Shown here piece after piece: positions 1 to 8,445 of a stretch of DNA of 64,000 nt. This DNA comes from Enterococcus ureilyticus (GTDB lineage Bacteria; Bacillota; Bacilli; Lactobacillales; Enterococcaceae): the NCBI RefSeq assembly GCF_001730315.1, contig NZ_MIKC01000005.1:62001-126000 (forward strand), given 5' to 3'. How positions within the stretch are numbered: position 1 is the first letter of the stretch; every line of letters begins with the position of its first letter. The position numbers were made by a program, and so were the translations under genes. The notes beneath the pieces are model-generated. The model searched no databases and was not told the DNA's origin. It saw only the letters and a list, made by a program, of their open reading frames with translations.

Positions 1-2
1 AT

Positions 3-161
3 AATTTTAATGATGTTAGTATGTTGCAATGGGCGGGTGTTAGTTTCGCAATGGGCAATGCTGAATTAGAAGTCAAAGATCATGCAAAATATATCACGTC
101 TACCAACTTAGAAAACGGGGTCGGCGAAGCGATATTACGTGCAATTAGAGAAAATTTATAA
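3..161 (+). CDS. HAD-superfamily (Cof-type) phosphatase, C-terminal end only
   Basis: Only the last 52 codons are in the window; the start lies upstream of base 1. The segment carries the C-terminal Cof-type HAD signature, with an NDVSML stretch (motif IV, Mg-binding Asp) followed by an AMGNA motif and the usual tail ending in ENGVGEAILRAI. Such proteins dephosphorylate sugar phosphates, nucleotides or other small phosphate esters in the cytoplasm. The substrate cannot be told from this fragment. The following gene starts 39 bases after the stop on the same strand, so the two may be co-transcribed. Confidence 0.85.
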   Translation, partial: NFNDVSMLQWAGVSFAMGNAELEVKDHAKYITSTNLENGVGEAILRAIRENL

Positions 162-200
162 TGTATTAAACGGCTAAACAACAAGGAAAAGAGGTGAGAG

Positions 201-719
201 ATGGTGTCTGAATTTTTTATTCAAGAACAACAATTGAGCAAGGTTACAAGAACCATTGTGAAAGACGAAGACGGCAAGTCCATTTTCTTACTTGTTGGCC
301 GTTGGGGAACACGTGGTGATGCGTTGTCCTTATATACGATGAGCGGTGAATTAGTCGCTAGCATCAGACAGACCTCCTTTGCGTTTGGTTCACGTTTTGA
401 CTTGTATAAAGGATTTGAAAAAGTCGGTGTTTTACGGAAGATTTTAAATTTGAATGCTGACTTTTATTATATCCAACATATGCATTGGACCGTTTTAGGG
501 GATATTAAAAATCATCGGTATTCTATTTACCAAGTGAATCATAAAGTGATGGAAATGAGTAAGGCTACTCTTTTCTCTGGTAATTACTTTACCCTGGATG
601 TTGCAGATGACGAAGATGCGCCATTATGTATTTGTATTGCAGCAGTCTTAGATTATTGGCTATATAATAAAAAGAAAGATCAGAATCACAAACCAATCAT
701 TGGGTGGGGTACTTGTTGA
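201..719 (+). CDS. LURP-one-related / YxjI-like (Tubby-like barrel) protein
   Basis: A 172-residue protein whose pattern of short beta strands with Gly/Asp turns, and whose opening (FFIQEQ at residues 5-10), matches the LURP-one-related (LOR, YxjI) family, a 12-stranded Tubby-like barrel. No enzymatic function is established for the bacterial members. There is no signal peptide, and only one hydrophobic stretch near the C-terminus (about residues 143-155), as is usual in this family. GAGGTG about 5 bases before the ATG supports the start. It ends just ahead of a bidirectional terminator shared with the convergent acetyltransferase gene. Family call moderately sure, function unknown. Confidence 0.7.
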   Translation: MVSEFFIQEQQLSKVTRTIVKDEDGKSIFLLVGRWGTRGDALSLYTMSGELVASIRQTSFAFGSRFDLYKGFEKVGVLRKILNLNADFYYIQHMHWTVLGDIKNHRYSIYQVNHKVMEMSKATLFSGNYFTLDVADDEDAPLCICIAAVLDYWLYNKKKDQNHKPIIGWGTC

Positions 720-726
720 TATACAT

Positions 727-760
727 AAAAAATCAGCGGATTTTATTCGCTGATTTTTTT
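727..760. terminator. Bidirectional rho-independent terminator
   Basis: AATCAGCG (731-738) pairs with CGCTGATT (748-755), flanked by A-rich and T-rich tracts. It lies between two convergent genes and overlaps the end of the acetyltransferase gene, so it can serve both strands. Confidence 0.85.
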
Positions 761-1312
761 CTGCATATGATCGTACAAGTGTCCGCTGATCATCATCTCA
801 GCCACATCTTTAAACCCTTTGCGGCTATACAATTTTTTAGCATTAGGATTTCCCTTGTCTACACTTAAACCAATGATTTCTTTACCATCTCGCTTCGCCA
901 TTTTTGGCAAAGCATCTAACAGTTTAGAACCGATTCCAGTCCCACGATACTTTTCATCAACGGAGATCGAATCTAAATACCACTCTCCCGGTAATGTTTC
1001 AGGATCGATAAATATTCTGATTTCTTCATCCAAATTGTATTTACGCAAGACTTTTTTTAACGGTTCGTCAATTATTGGTTCGTCTTCATTTGGATAACCA
1101 AAAGCAATTCCAGCTACATGCCCATTGTCTTCATAAACCAATCCTCGCTGATAGCCATAACGATAAGTTGGATCGGCTACTGCTTCGGCTAGAACGGCTA
1201 AAAGTGTTTTCTCTGGGATAATTTCTAATAAAGGTAATTCCATATCTTTTAAAATAACTAAGATCAACGGAGCAATAGCCTCTCCGTCTTCTTTTGTTGC
1301 AAAACGAATCAT
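743..1312 (-). CDS. GNAT-family N-acetyltransferase
   Basis: A 189-residue protein of the GCN5-related N-acetyltransferase fold. Motif A is clear at residues 117-131 (SVDEKYRGTGIGSKLL region), with the R/Q-x-x-G-x-G/A pyrophosphate loop as RGTGIG at 123-128. The motif B region NPNAKKLYSRKGF sits at about 155-167. These motifs bind acetyl-CoA; the acceptor substrate cannot be predicted. GTGAGGAATAAC precedes the ATG. It is monocistronic between the terminator at 727-760 and a 146-bp gap. Confidence 0.85.
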   Translation of the reverse strand: MIRFATKEDGEAIAPLILVILKDMELPLLEIIPEKTLLAVLAEAVADPTYRYGYQRGLVYEDNGHVAGIAFGYPNEDEPIIDEPLKKVLRKYNLDEEIRIFIDPETLPGEWYLDSISVDEKYRGTGIGSKLLDALPKMAKRDGKEIIGLSVDKGNPNAKKLYSRKGFKDVAEMMISGHLYDHMQKKISE

Positions 1313-1428
1313 TGTTATTCCTCACTTTCTATAATGAAGTGTACCATTTATTATTTGTTAATGCATTACATTCACTTTTTTTTTAATTTGTTTTAACAAA
1401 CAATGAGAAAAACAGTATATCTGCAGCA

Positions 1429-1456
1429 AAAAAGACACTCGAATGAGTGTCTTTGA
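1429..1456 (-). terminator. Rho-independent terminator of the 3D-domain gene
   Basis: AAAGACACTC (1431-1440) pairs with GAGTGTCTTT (1445-1454) around a four-base loop. Read on the minus strand it ends in a run of T and lies directly after the stop codon of the gene that ends at 1459. Confidence 0.85.
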
Positions 1457-1458
1457 TT

Positions 1459-2604
1459 TTATTGAATTGTAACTTTGACATTATTTCTGCGACCCCAAGT
1501 TAAACATTGGTCAACAGATGGGAAATGTACATCAATAATATTCCCTTTGATTGCTCCACCGGTATCACCAGCAACCGCAAAGCCATAGCCTTCTACTTCA
1601 ACAAATGAGCCTAGTGGAATCACACTTGGGTCAACGGCAATCACATTACTTTGTGAACGAAGATCGATCCCAGTCGCTGTGATATATCCTGAACCAGCTT
1701 CTCTAAAAGAATAAGCTGTTGATTGCATGTAGAGTACTCGCCCGTTAGCATTGCCTTGTCCAGTATCCCCGCCAGCGCTTGGTACTTCTTCCGGCTGAGA
1801 TGGTGGTGTGACAACAGGTTGTTCTTCGCTAGAAGAGCTACTTGAATCACTGCTTAATGATGAACTGTTGCTTGTACTTGACGATGAAACAGTCGTTTTA
1901 GCTTTACTTTGAGCGGCTTCTGCCTGCTTACGCGCTTCAGCTGCATTCTTTTCATCTGTGATTCGTTTTTCTTCTGTCTGTTTTTGATCAGCGATTTGTT
2001 GTAACGCTGCTTGATTATCAGATAATTGCTGTTTTAATGTCACAACTTGTTCATCCATTGCTGAAGCTTCATCCTGTAATTTCGTTTCGTTGGTTTGTAA
2101 TTCTTCTTGTTTATTTTTTACAGTTTCTTGAAGTTCAGACAATTTTTCTTTATCTTTAGATAGACTATCGATTTTTTCTTGTTCTGCATTTTGTAAGATT
2201 GTCATCGCATATGCTTTATTAAAGAAATCTGATACACTTTCAGCATCTAATAATACTTGCCATGTACGCTGTTCCCCACTTAGCTGGATATCTTTCATAC
2301 GATTTCCAACGACTTCTTTACGGCGTGCAATGCTTTGTTCTGTCACTGTGATTTCAGCTTCAGAGTTCTTGATTGTTTCTTCAGCTTTTGAAATATCTGC
2401 TTTAAGTTTTTCAATTTCAGCGTATTTTTCATTAACATCATTCAAAGCTGTATTGATATCTTTGCTAAGTGATTCTCCTGTTTGTGCGGCTTGTGTTTCT
2501 TTATCCTTCAGCTCGTCTAATGACTCTGCTGCGGCACCAACTGGAAGAGCAACATTTACTAGCATGATAGCAGCTAAAAATGGTATCAATTTTTTTACTT
2601 TCAC
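1459..2604 (-). CDS. Secreted coiled-coil protein with C-terminal 3D domain (putative cell-wall lytic protein)
   Basis: A secreted protein of 381 residues using the GTG at 2604 (MKVKKLIPFLAA opening). An upstream in-frame GTG at 2616 lies directly against the AGGAAAGG ribosome site, so I prefer the later start. Layout: signal peptide (1-26, ending GAAA), long coiled coil (about 28-235) as in PcsB/SagA-like hydrolase subunits, a Ser-rich linker (about 240-262), then a 3D domain (about 287-377) with its three aspartates in VDPSVIP, AGDTGG and IDVHF. The 3D domain is the double-psi beta barrel of MltA and Rpf/YocH-type lytic enzymes. A role in peptidoglycan turnover is inferred. It may belong to the SagA-like (SalA/SalB) group of enterococci, but I cannot confirm that. 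Confidence 0.85.
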   Translation of the reverse strand: MKVKKLIPFLAAIMLVNVALPVGAAAESLDELKDKETQAAQTGESLSKDINTALNDVNEKYAEIEKLKADISKAEETIKNSEAEITVTEQSIARRKEVVGNRMKDIQLSGEQRTWQVLLDAESVSDFFNKAYAMTILQNAEQEKIDSLSKDKEKLSELQETVKNKQEELQTNETKLQDEASAMDEQVVTLKQQLSDNQAALQQIADQKQTEEKRITDEKNAAEARKQAEAAQSKAKTTVSSSSTSNSSSLSSDSSSSSSEEQPVVTPPSQPEEVPSAGGDTGQGNANGRVLYMQSTAYSFREAGSGYITATGIDLRSQSNVIAVDPSVIPLGSFVEVEGYGFAVAGDTGGAIKGNIIDVHFPSVDQCLTWGRRNNVKVTIQ

Positions 2605-2830
2605 TGAATCCAACACCTTTCCTAACTAAATCCAACTCCACCTATTATACTAATCTATCAGGCTTATTTTATTTCAATAGCGTTACAATTTGTTACATTT
2701 CAGCGAAAACATCCCTTTTGCTGTAACATTGTTTGTTTTTATCTAATGTGTTTTACTGAAAAGAATGCTTACATACCAATGCTTTAAAGCGTTATAAAAC
2801 ACTCTTTCCGACTGTTATAGTCACACCAAA

Positions 2831-3676
2831 TTATTTAACATTCTTTTTGTTTTTTTTGATGATTTCTTGGACTTCAGAAGAGTTTTTCACCTTTTTCAGC
2901 TTCAAATTGGGATAATTTCGAACCCAACGCTTTTGATTAAAGCTCATATGTGTGACTAATTTTTTGATTGCAGGCGTTTCTTTGAACTCTTCCAACCAAG
3001 TGATTCTTTCTGTCATTTTAGCTTGTTTCCGTTCATTGATTTCTTCTGATACGGACTCTTTAAATTCAGAAAGATTCGTTGCAAGCTCCTCTCTTTTTTC
3101 AGCCAAAACTGCTGTTAATTCTTGCTTACGTTCTTCCACAGCTGTATTGAGTTGAGACGTAACTTTTTTGAATGACTGCATATTAACTAAGGTATAAACT
3201 AAATCGCTAAGCAACAAAAATAGTAAAATGATCGGTAGTACTAGTCCAAATTTTTCAGATAAAAATGTCTCAAGGAGCATGACTTTTGGATGGATGACAC
3301 GAACGATCAATACACAGCCGATTCCCCAAAATAGCGATACCGGCAAGGCAACTCGGCCATTGATATTTAAGGGAACATCTTTGTAGTCCCACCATGAAGC
3401 GTGGAATAATTTTTCCAAGCCATAACTCGTGATATACTCTAAGATAGTGACTAGAATCGTCGATAATAAATATAAAACAACAATATTTTGTTTGAGCGGC
3501 TCTAAAAAATACAGGACACCTAAAATACCAAAGCCATAAATTGGGCAATAAGGTCCGATTAAGAACCCTCGATAGACAAACTTTCCAGCTTTTAATGAGC
3601 AGTAAACAGTTTCCCAGAGCCAACCGACAAACGAGTAGATAAAAAACAATAAAACAATTTTGATAAATTCATTCAT
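2831..3676 (-). CDS. Putative ABC-transporter type IV (CmpB family) membrane protein
   Basis: A 281-residue membrane protein. The first about 165 residues hold five or so hydrophobic segments with the family hallmarks FVGWLWE (residues 17-23), GFLIGPYCPIYG (37-48) and WWDYKD (95-100), which I recognise as the CmpB 'putative ABC-transporter type IV' family. The C-terminal third (about 178-281) is charged, probably helical and cytoplasmic. Function of the family is not established. ATG preceded by GGAGAAAATAT. No partner gene lies on the same strand; the exporter genes upstream run the other way. Confidence 0.75.
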   Translation of the reverse strand: MNEFIKIVLLFFIYSFVGWLWETVYCSLKAGKFVYRGFLIGPYCPIYGFGILGVLYFLEPLKQNIVVLYLLSTILVTILEYITSYGLEKLFHASWWDYKDVPLNINGRVALPVSLFWGIGCVLIVRVIHPKVMLLETFLSEKFGLVLPIILLFLLLSDLVYTLVNMQSFKKVTSQLNTAVEERKQELTAVLAEKREELATNLSEFKESVSEEINERKQAKMTERITWLEEFKETPAIKKLVTHMSFNQKRWVRNYPNLKLKKVKNSSEVQEIIKKNKKNVK

Positions 3677-3842
3677 ATATTTTCTCCTTCAAACAGCATT
3701 TACTAGCTATTGTAACAAATAATTATGGTTTTATGCTAGCAACTTTATTCTCAAGAAATATTGATATACAATAGAAGGGAAAATAAATCATGTTCATCTT
3801 TTAGAAATTCTGTAATACGCTTTTCATTTTAGGAGGAAATTC

Positions 3843-5567
3843 ATGTTCAATTTACTTAGATACGCGAAGAAGTACCGCAAGCAAATCATACTTGGACCTT
3901 TTTTTAAGTTTTTAGAAGCTTGTTTTGAGTTAGTCTTACCATTATTTATGGCCCGTTTAGTTGACCAAGGAATTCGTAATAATGATCGTGCCTACGTAAT
4001 CCAAATGGCCGGTTGGATGCTTTTGATGTCGATCATCGGACTAATTTGCGTAATGATTTGTCAATATTATTCCTCAATTGCTTCACAAGGGTTTGGAACT
4101 GAACTAAGAAATCAACTGATGAAAAAGATCAATCAACTTTCACATGCTGAATTGAATAGCTTCGGAACGGATACCTTGATTACAAGAATGACGAATGATA
4201 TCAATCAATTGCAGTTAGCCTTAGCAATGTTGATTCGCCTTGTCATTCGGGCCCCCTTTTTAAGTATCGGTTCAGTGATTATGGCCTTTTACATCAACGT
4301 GCAAATGGGCTTTATTTTTCTACTGATGCTGCCAATTTTTTGTCTTATTCTTTATTTTATTATAAAAACAACTGTACCTTTATATAAGAAGGTGCAAGAA
4401 AAACTGGATTCGCTCAATCGTCAGATCAGTCAAAATTTGAGTGGTGTCCGCGTTATTCGTGCCTTTGCTAGAAAACAAACGGAAGAAAAACGAGTCAACA
4501 ACGTAACAGATGACCTTTCTGCTATTTATATTCGTGTCTCAAATATTTCCGCTTTATTAACTCCCGCTACAACCTTAGTCATGAATCTTGGGATCTTAGC
4601 GTTACTTTATCTTGGCGGGATCAAAGTCGAGATTGGCGGGCTGCAACAAGGTGAGGTGTTAGCTTTAATCAATTATATGAATCAAATGCTGCTGGCTTTG
4701 ATCGTTGTGTCAAATTTAGTGATTATTTTTACTCGAGCTTCAGCATCTGCCTCAAGAGTGAGTGAAGTGCTCGCTGTTGTTCCTAGTATTCAATCAGAAA
4801 AGTTCGATTCAGCCTTTAAAGAACAAGCCAAAGGCATCGTATTCGATCATGTCTCCTTCCGCTATCAGCCAACTGCCGGACTAGCATTGACAGATATTTC
4901 CTTGGAAATTCCAGCAAATTCTGTTCTAGGGATCACTGGTCCCACAGGTGGCGGTAAGAGTACGCTGACTCAATTGATTCCACGTTTTTATGATACAAGT
5001 GAAGGGAATCTATTTGTCAATGGAATCAATGTACGTGACTGGTCTCTAGATAAGCTACGCAAAAAAATCGCAATTGCACCTCAAACAGCTATTTTATTTA
5101 CAGGAACTATTCGAGAAAATCTTCAATGGGGTAAAGAAAAGGCAAGTGATGACGAATGTTGGCAAGCACTCGAGACTGCTCAATGTAAAGAATTCGTTGA
5201 AAATTTAAGTGACGGTTTAGATACGCAAGTTTATGAAGGCGGCAAAAATTTTTCCGGTGGTCAAAAGCAACGTTTAACTATTGCTCGTGCCTTGATTCAT
5301 AAACCAGCCGTGTTGATTCTAGATGATTCTTTAAGCGCCTTGGATTATCAAACCGATTTAAATTTACGAACAGCACTAAAACAAGATTTAAAAGAAACAA
5401 CTCTTATCCTGATTTCACAACGTATCAGCTCGATTCAACAAGCTGATCAGATTCTCGTTTTAGCTAGTGGAAAACAGGTTGGCTTAGGGACTCACGAGGA
5501 ACTATTACACCATTCTACAGCTTATCAAGAAATCGTCGCATCACAAGAGGAGGAAACTGAAAAATGA
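3843..5567 (+). CDS. Heterodimeric ABC multidrug exporter, subunit with degenerate ATP site
   Basis: A 574-residue fused permease-ATPase (six TM segments in about 1-310, nucleotide-binding domain about 330-560). Walker A is GPTGGGKST (366-374) and the signature is SGGQ (471-474). The catalytic position after Walker B is Asp (LILDD, 491-495) instead of Glu, and the switch histidine is Gln526. This is the typical non-consensus half of a heterodimeric type IV exporter such as BmrC/BmrD or the enterococcal Efr pumps. AGGAGG seven bases before the ATG. It overlaps the partner gene by four bases, so the two are translationally coupled. Substrate unknown; drugs, peptides or lipids are possible. Confidence 0.93.
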   Translation: MFNLLRYAKKYRKQIILGPFFKFLEACFELVLPLFMARLVDQGIRNNDRAYVIQMAGWMLLMSIIGLICVMICQYYSSIASQGFGTELRNQLMKKINQLSHAELNSFGTDTLITRMTNDINQLQLALAMLIRLVIRAPFLSIGSVIMAFYINVQMGFIFLLMLPIFCLILYFIIKTTVPLYKKVQEKLDSLNRQISQNLSGVRVIRAFARKQTEEKRVNNVTDDLSAIYIRVSNISALLTPATTLVMNLGILALLYLGGIKVEIGGLQQGEVLALINYMNQMLLALIVVSNLVIIFTRASASASRVSEVLAVVPSIQSEKFDSAFKEQAKGIVFDHVSFRYQPTAGLALTDISLEIPANSVLGITGPTGGGKSTLTQLIPRFYDTSEGNLFVNGINVRDWSLDKLRKKIAIAPQTAILFTGTIRENLQWGKEKASDDECWQALETAQCKEFVENLSDGLDTQVYEGGKNFSGGQKQRLTIARALIHKPAVLILDDSLSALDYQTDLNLRTALKQDLKETTLILISQRISSIQQADQILVLASGKQVGLGTHEELLHHSTAYQEIVASQEEETEK

Positions 5568-7327
5568 AGACAAAAAAAAGAACCTCAAATTCATTGAATC
5601 GTTTCATGCCTTACTTGTTACGTTATCCAAAAGAAATGACCGCAGCGGTCATTTTAGGCATCCTCAGCGGTTTAACAACCGTTTTAATGACCTATTATAT
5701 GGGAAAATCTGTGGATACAATGATTGCCAAAGGGCACGTCAACTTTATGCTTTTGTTCCATTTTCTTAGTTCGTTAGCAGGTATTTTGATGATCACTGTT
5801 ATTAGTCAATGGCTGATCCAACGTTTAGGTAATCGTGTTTCTTACCTGTCTGTTGCTGAACTTCGAAAGGATGCGTTTGCTCATTTAAATCGATTGCCTT
5901 TAAATTATTATGATCAGACTTCTCATGGAAATATCGTCAGCCGTTTTACAAATGATATGGATAATATTTCGGTGGCCTGTTCAGCTGTCTTTAACCAGCT
6001 TTTTTCTGGACTATCTGTTGTAGTCATCGCCTTCTTCTTTATGCTCAAGTTAAGCCCATTACTTACGGTTGTTGTTTTAATTGCAACACCAATCATATTT
6101 CTCGTCAATTGGTTAGTGACAACCTCTTCTCAGAAAAACTTTTCTGCTCAACAAAAAATTGTTGGAGAGATTTCTGGTTTCGTTACTGAAATGGTTGGCA
6201 ATCAAAAAATCGTCAAAGCCTTTCAGCAAGAAAACGTTTCTCAACAACGTTTTGAAGCGTTAAATCAACAATTATATGTTCGCGGTCAAAAAGCGCAATT
6301 CTCCTCTTCTTTAACCAATCCTTTATCGCGTTTTATTGATCATTTAGCTTATTTATCGATTGGTCTTGTGGGTGGTTTGTTGTTGTTAAGCGGCAATCAA
6401 ACAATCACGATCGGTGTTATTTCGAGTTTCACTATTTATTCTAGTCAATTTTCTAAACCGTTTATTGAATTATCAGGAATCACAACGCAAATCCAAACGG
6501 CTTTAGCTGGACTAGATCGAACGTTTGAAATCATCAATCAGTCTGAGGAAAAAACAGATGGACCACATAGTTTTGTCTTAAATGATGCGAAGGGAAAAGT
6601 GATCTTCGATCATGTAGATTTCTCTTATACGCCTTCAAAACCACTGATCCAAGATTTTAACCTAACGGCATTTCCTGGTGAAACCATTGCTATTGTTGGA
6701 AAAACAGGTGCTGGTAAATCAACCTTAGTCAATTTATTAATGCGTTTTTATGAAGTTGATAGCGGTCAGATCTCAATCGATGGTCATCCGATCACGCAGA
6801 TTACAAGAGACAGTTTACGAAAAAGTTTTGGGATGGTTTTACAAGATACTTGGTTATTTGATAGCACAATCCGTGATAATCTGACGTATGGAAATCCAGA
6901 AGCAACTGATGCACAAATCAATGCTGCTATGAACAAAGCCTATATTTTTGATTTTGTTACTCGTTTGCCTGAGGGTTTAGACACCTTGATCGGTGCTAGT
7001 GGCATCAAAATTTCTGAAGGTCAAAGACAATTGATGACCATTGCAAGAACGATGATCAGTGATCCACCAATGCTGATTTTAGATGAAGCAACTAGTTCGG
7101 TCGATACGTTGACTGAAAAAAATATTCAAGATGCCTTCTTACAGATGATGAATGGTCGAACAAGTTTTGTGATTGCGCACCGACTTTCAACCATTAAAAA
7201 TGCGGACAAAATTTTAGTAATGGAACAAGGATCTGTTGTTGAAATCGGCAGTCATGATGAATTGATTGATAAAAAAGATGGGTATTATCACGCATTATAT
7301 GAAGCTCAATTTAAAAATCAACTGTAA
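5564..7327 (+). CDS. Heterodimeric ABC multidrug exporter, catalytic subunit
   Basis: A 587-residue permease-ATPase partner of the preceding subunit. Six TM segments (about 25-320) precede an ATPase domain with Walker A GKTGAGKST (379-387), Walker B LILDE (504-508, catalytic Glu508) and switch His539. Its signature is the non-canonical ISEGQ (483-487). Together with the Asp495/Gln526 changes of the partner this leaves one functional and one degenerate ATP site, as in known asymmetric exporters. The ATG overlaps the upstream stop (ATGA). A terminator follows at 7331-7385. Confidence 0.93.
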   Translation: MKTKKRTSNSLNRFMPYLLRYPKEMTAAVILGILSGLTTVLMTYYMGKSVDTMIAKGHVNFMLLFHFLSSLAGILMITVISQWLIQRLGNRVSYLSVAELRKDAFAHLNRLPLNYYDQTSHGNIVSRFTNDMDNISVACSAVFNQLFSGLSVVVIAFFFMLKLSPLLTVVVLIATPIIFLVNWLVTTSSQKNFSAQQKIVGEISGFVTEMVGNQKIVKAFQQENVSQQRFEALNQQLYVRGQKAQFSSSLTNPLSRFIDHLAYLSIGLVGGLLLLSGNQTITIGVISSFTIYSSQFSKPFIELSGITTQIQTALAGLDRTFEIINQSEEKTDGPHSFVLNDAKGKVIFDHVDFSYTPSKPLIQDFNLTAFPGETIAIVGKTGAGKSTLVNLLMRFYEVDSGQISIDGHPITQITRDSLRKSFGMVLQDTWLFDSTIRDNLTYGNPEATDAQINAAMNKAYIFDFVTRLPEGLDTLIGASGIKISEGQRQLMTIARTMISDPPMLILDEATSSVDTLTEKNIQDAFLQMMNGRTSFVIAHRLSTIKNADKILVMEQGSVVEIGSHDELIDKKDGYYHALYEAQFKNQL

Positions 7328-7330
7328 AAT

Positions 7331-7388
7331 AAAGAACAAAAAAGCCTCAAACTTCCTTGGGATGTAGGACAGTTTGAGGTTCTTTTTA
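7331..7388. terminator. Terminator between ABC exporter and folT
   Basis: CCTCAAACT (7345-7353) pairs with AGTTTGAGG (7371-7379), with A-rich and T-rich flanks on the two sides. The genes on both sides converge here, so it can serve both. Confidence 0.8.
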
Positions 7389-7922
7389 TTTTAAATTAAT
7401 TAAAGATTTATTTAAAATTTGCTTATAAGGAATTTTATTGCCTAAATAGTAAGTAGCAACTACTTGGATTGGTAAAAAGACGATGTTCTTCACAATCCTA
7501 GGTATCCACCAAGCCAGATTAGAGAGATCTACGCCATACATTAGACCAAGCCATAGTGGTGTTAGAAACATATGAATAATCAACGTGACTAATGAAGTCG
7601 CTAAAAATACTCGTTTCCAGGTTAACTCCTTCTTATAATAAAAGAAACCATAAATTGCGCCGGAAATAAACGCATTCAAGGTAAACCCTGGAAAATAAGG
7701 TCCTTTAGGAAACAGCAACATGCCGACTGTATCAGCAACAGCACTACCGATCCCTGTCCAAAACGGACCAAAAAGAATGCCCATCAATGATTCTGGGATA
7801 AAGGTAAAACTAATACGTAAAAATTGGGTTTCAAACGAAATAAATCGTGTGAAAACCACCATTAACGCGATCAATAGACTCATCAGCGTAATGATTCGGG
7901 TCTCAATCTTTGTCTTATTCAT
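7386..7922 (-). CDS. folT: Folate ECF transporter S component
   Basis: A 178-residue integral membrane protein with about six TM segments, of the folate-type ECF S-component family (key stretches PESLMGILFGP and FPGFTLNAF). It binds folate outside and works with the shared EcfA-A'-T module, which is not in this window. I place the start at the ATG at 7922 because AGAGGAG lies nine bases before it; the in-frame ATG at 7931 abuts that site. A tetrahydrofolate riboswitch lies about 375 bases upstream on the same strand, which strongly supports the folate assignment. The leader in between is filled by 120-bp repeats. Confidence 0.88.
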   Translation of the reverse strand: MNKTKIETRIITLMSLLIALMVVFTRFISFETQFLRISFTFIPESLMGILFGPFWTGIGSAVADTVGMLLFPKGPYFPGFTLNAFISGAIYGFFYYKKELTWKRVFLATSLVTLIIHMFLTPLWLGLMYGVDLSNLAWWIPRIVKNIVFLPIQVVATYYLGNKIPYKQILNKSLINLK

Positions 7923-7991
7923 TTCTAGCATCTCCTCTAAGAGCTGCTACACAAAATATGCAGCGAATGCGAAAACAAAACCGCGAATATA

Positions 7992-8298
7992 GAAAAGTGA
8001 AGCGAACTGCTTATCTCTTTTGAAAATTAGGAAAGTAGCATTGAAACGCTTTTTGTTTCACTGATACTTTGTCTATTTTCCTAAAGAGATGGTTCGTGCA
8101 ACTAGATCATTGAAAAGCGGAATGAAGCGTCTAGCCTTTTAGAAAGTTAGGAATATGAACATGGAACATCTTTTGTTCCATGTTCATATTGTCTACTTTC
8201 CTCAAAGGCTGCTTCATGCAGCTAGATCATTGAAAAGTGAAGCGAACTGCTTATCTCTTTTGAAAATTATCTACTTTTCAAAAAGCTAGTTCGTATAG
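7992..8298. repeat. Three tandem copies of a 120-bp hairpin repeat (third partial)
   Basis: The units begin GAAAAG at 7992, 8112 and 8232, an exact 120-bp period. Each ends CTAGATCATT; the third unit is truncated at about 8298. Each full unit folds on itself: an outer arm, a TTAGGAAA-type middle arm and an inner hairpin. The inner hairpin of unit 2 is near perfect (ATGAACATGGAACA pairing with TGTTCCATGTTCAT). Outer arms differ in sequence between units, yet each pairs within its own unit: GCGAAC...ATCTCTTT with AAAGAGATGGTTCG in unit 1, ATGAAGC...AGCCTTT with AAAGGCTGCTTCAT in unit 2. Diverged relatives occur at 15725-15840 and 58992-59110. Confidence 0.85.
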
Positions 8299-8383
8299 TA
8301 AAAATCACTATTCTCCTATATTCTTCGTCCGAAAGGCAACATCCCATCCTCTCGGCACTTAACGCTTTATTTCCTACTCTGTT
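8296..8383 (-). promoter_or_regulatory. Tetrahydrofolate (THF) riboswitch aptamer
   Basis: Read on the minus strand, the segment contains in order AGAGTAG, GCGTTAAGTG, GGATGGGATGTTG and GGACGAAG, the conserved blocks of the THF riboswitch. CCGA-AG pairs with CTTTCGG around the central block, and GTAGGAA can pair with TTTTTAC to close the domain. It lies in the leader of folT, a classic THF-riboswitch gene. The 3' half is less close to the textbook form than the 5' half. The usual output would be control of folT ribosome access, but the start codon is about 375 bases away. Confidence 0.78.
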
Positions 8384-8406
8384 TTATTAGGCCTAAGCCT
8401 AAGAGC

Positions 8407-8435
8407 AATATAGCATATTCCATTATTCACTGCAA
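8407..8435 (-). promoter_or_regulatory. Promoter for the THF riboswitch / folT transcript
   Basis: On the minus strand TTGCAG (8435-8430), a 17-base spacer and TATATT (8412-8407) form a sigma-A type promoter. Transcription would start near 8400, just ahead of the aptamer. Confidence 0.6.
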
Positions 8436-8445
8436 TCAATTTTGA

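Noticed and set aside
7992-8298. CRISPR array
   Set aside because: The units are long (120 bp), self-complementary over most of their length and have no short constant repeat alternating with unique spacers; no cas genes nearby.
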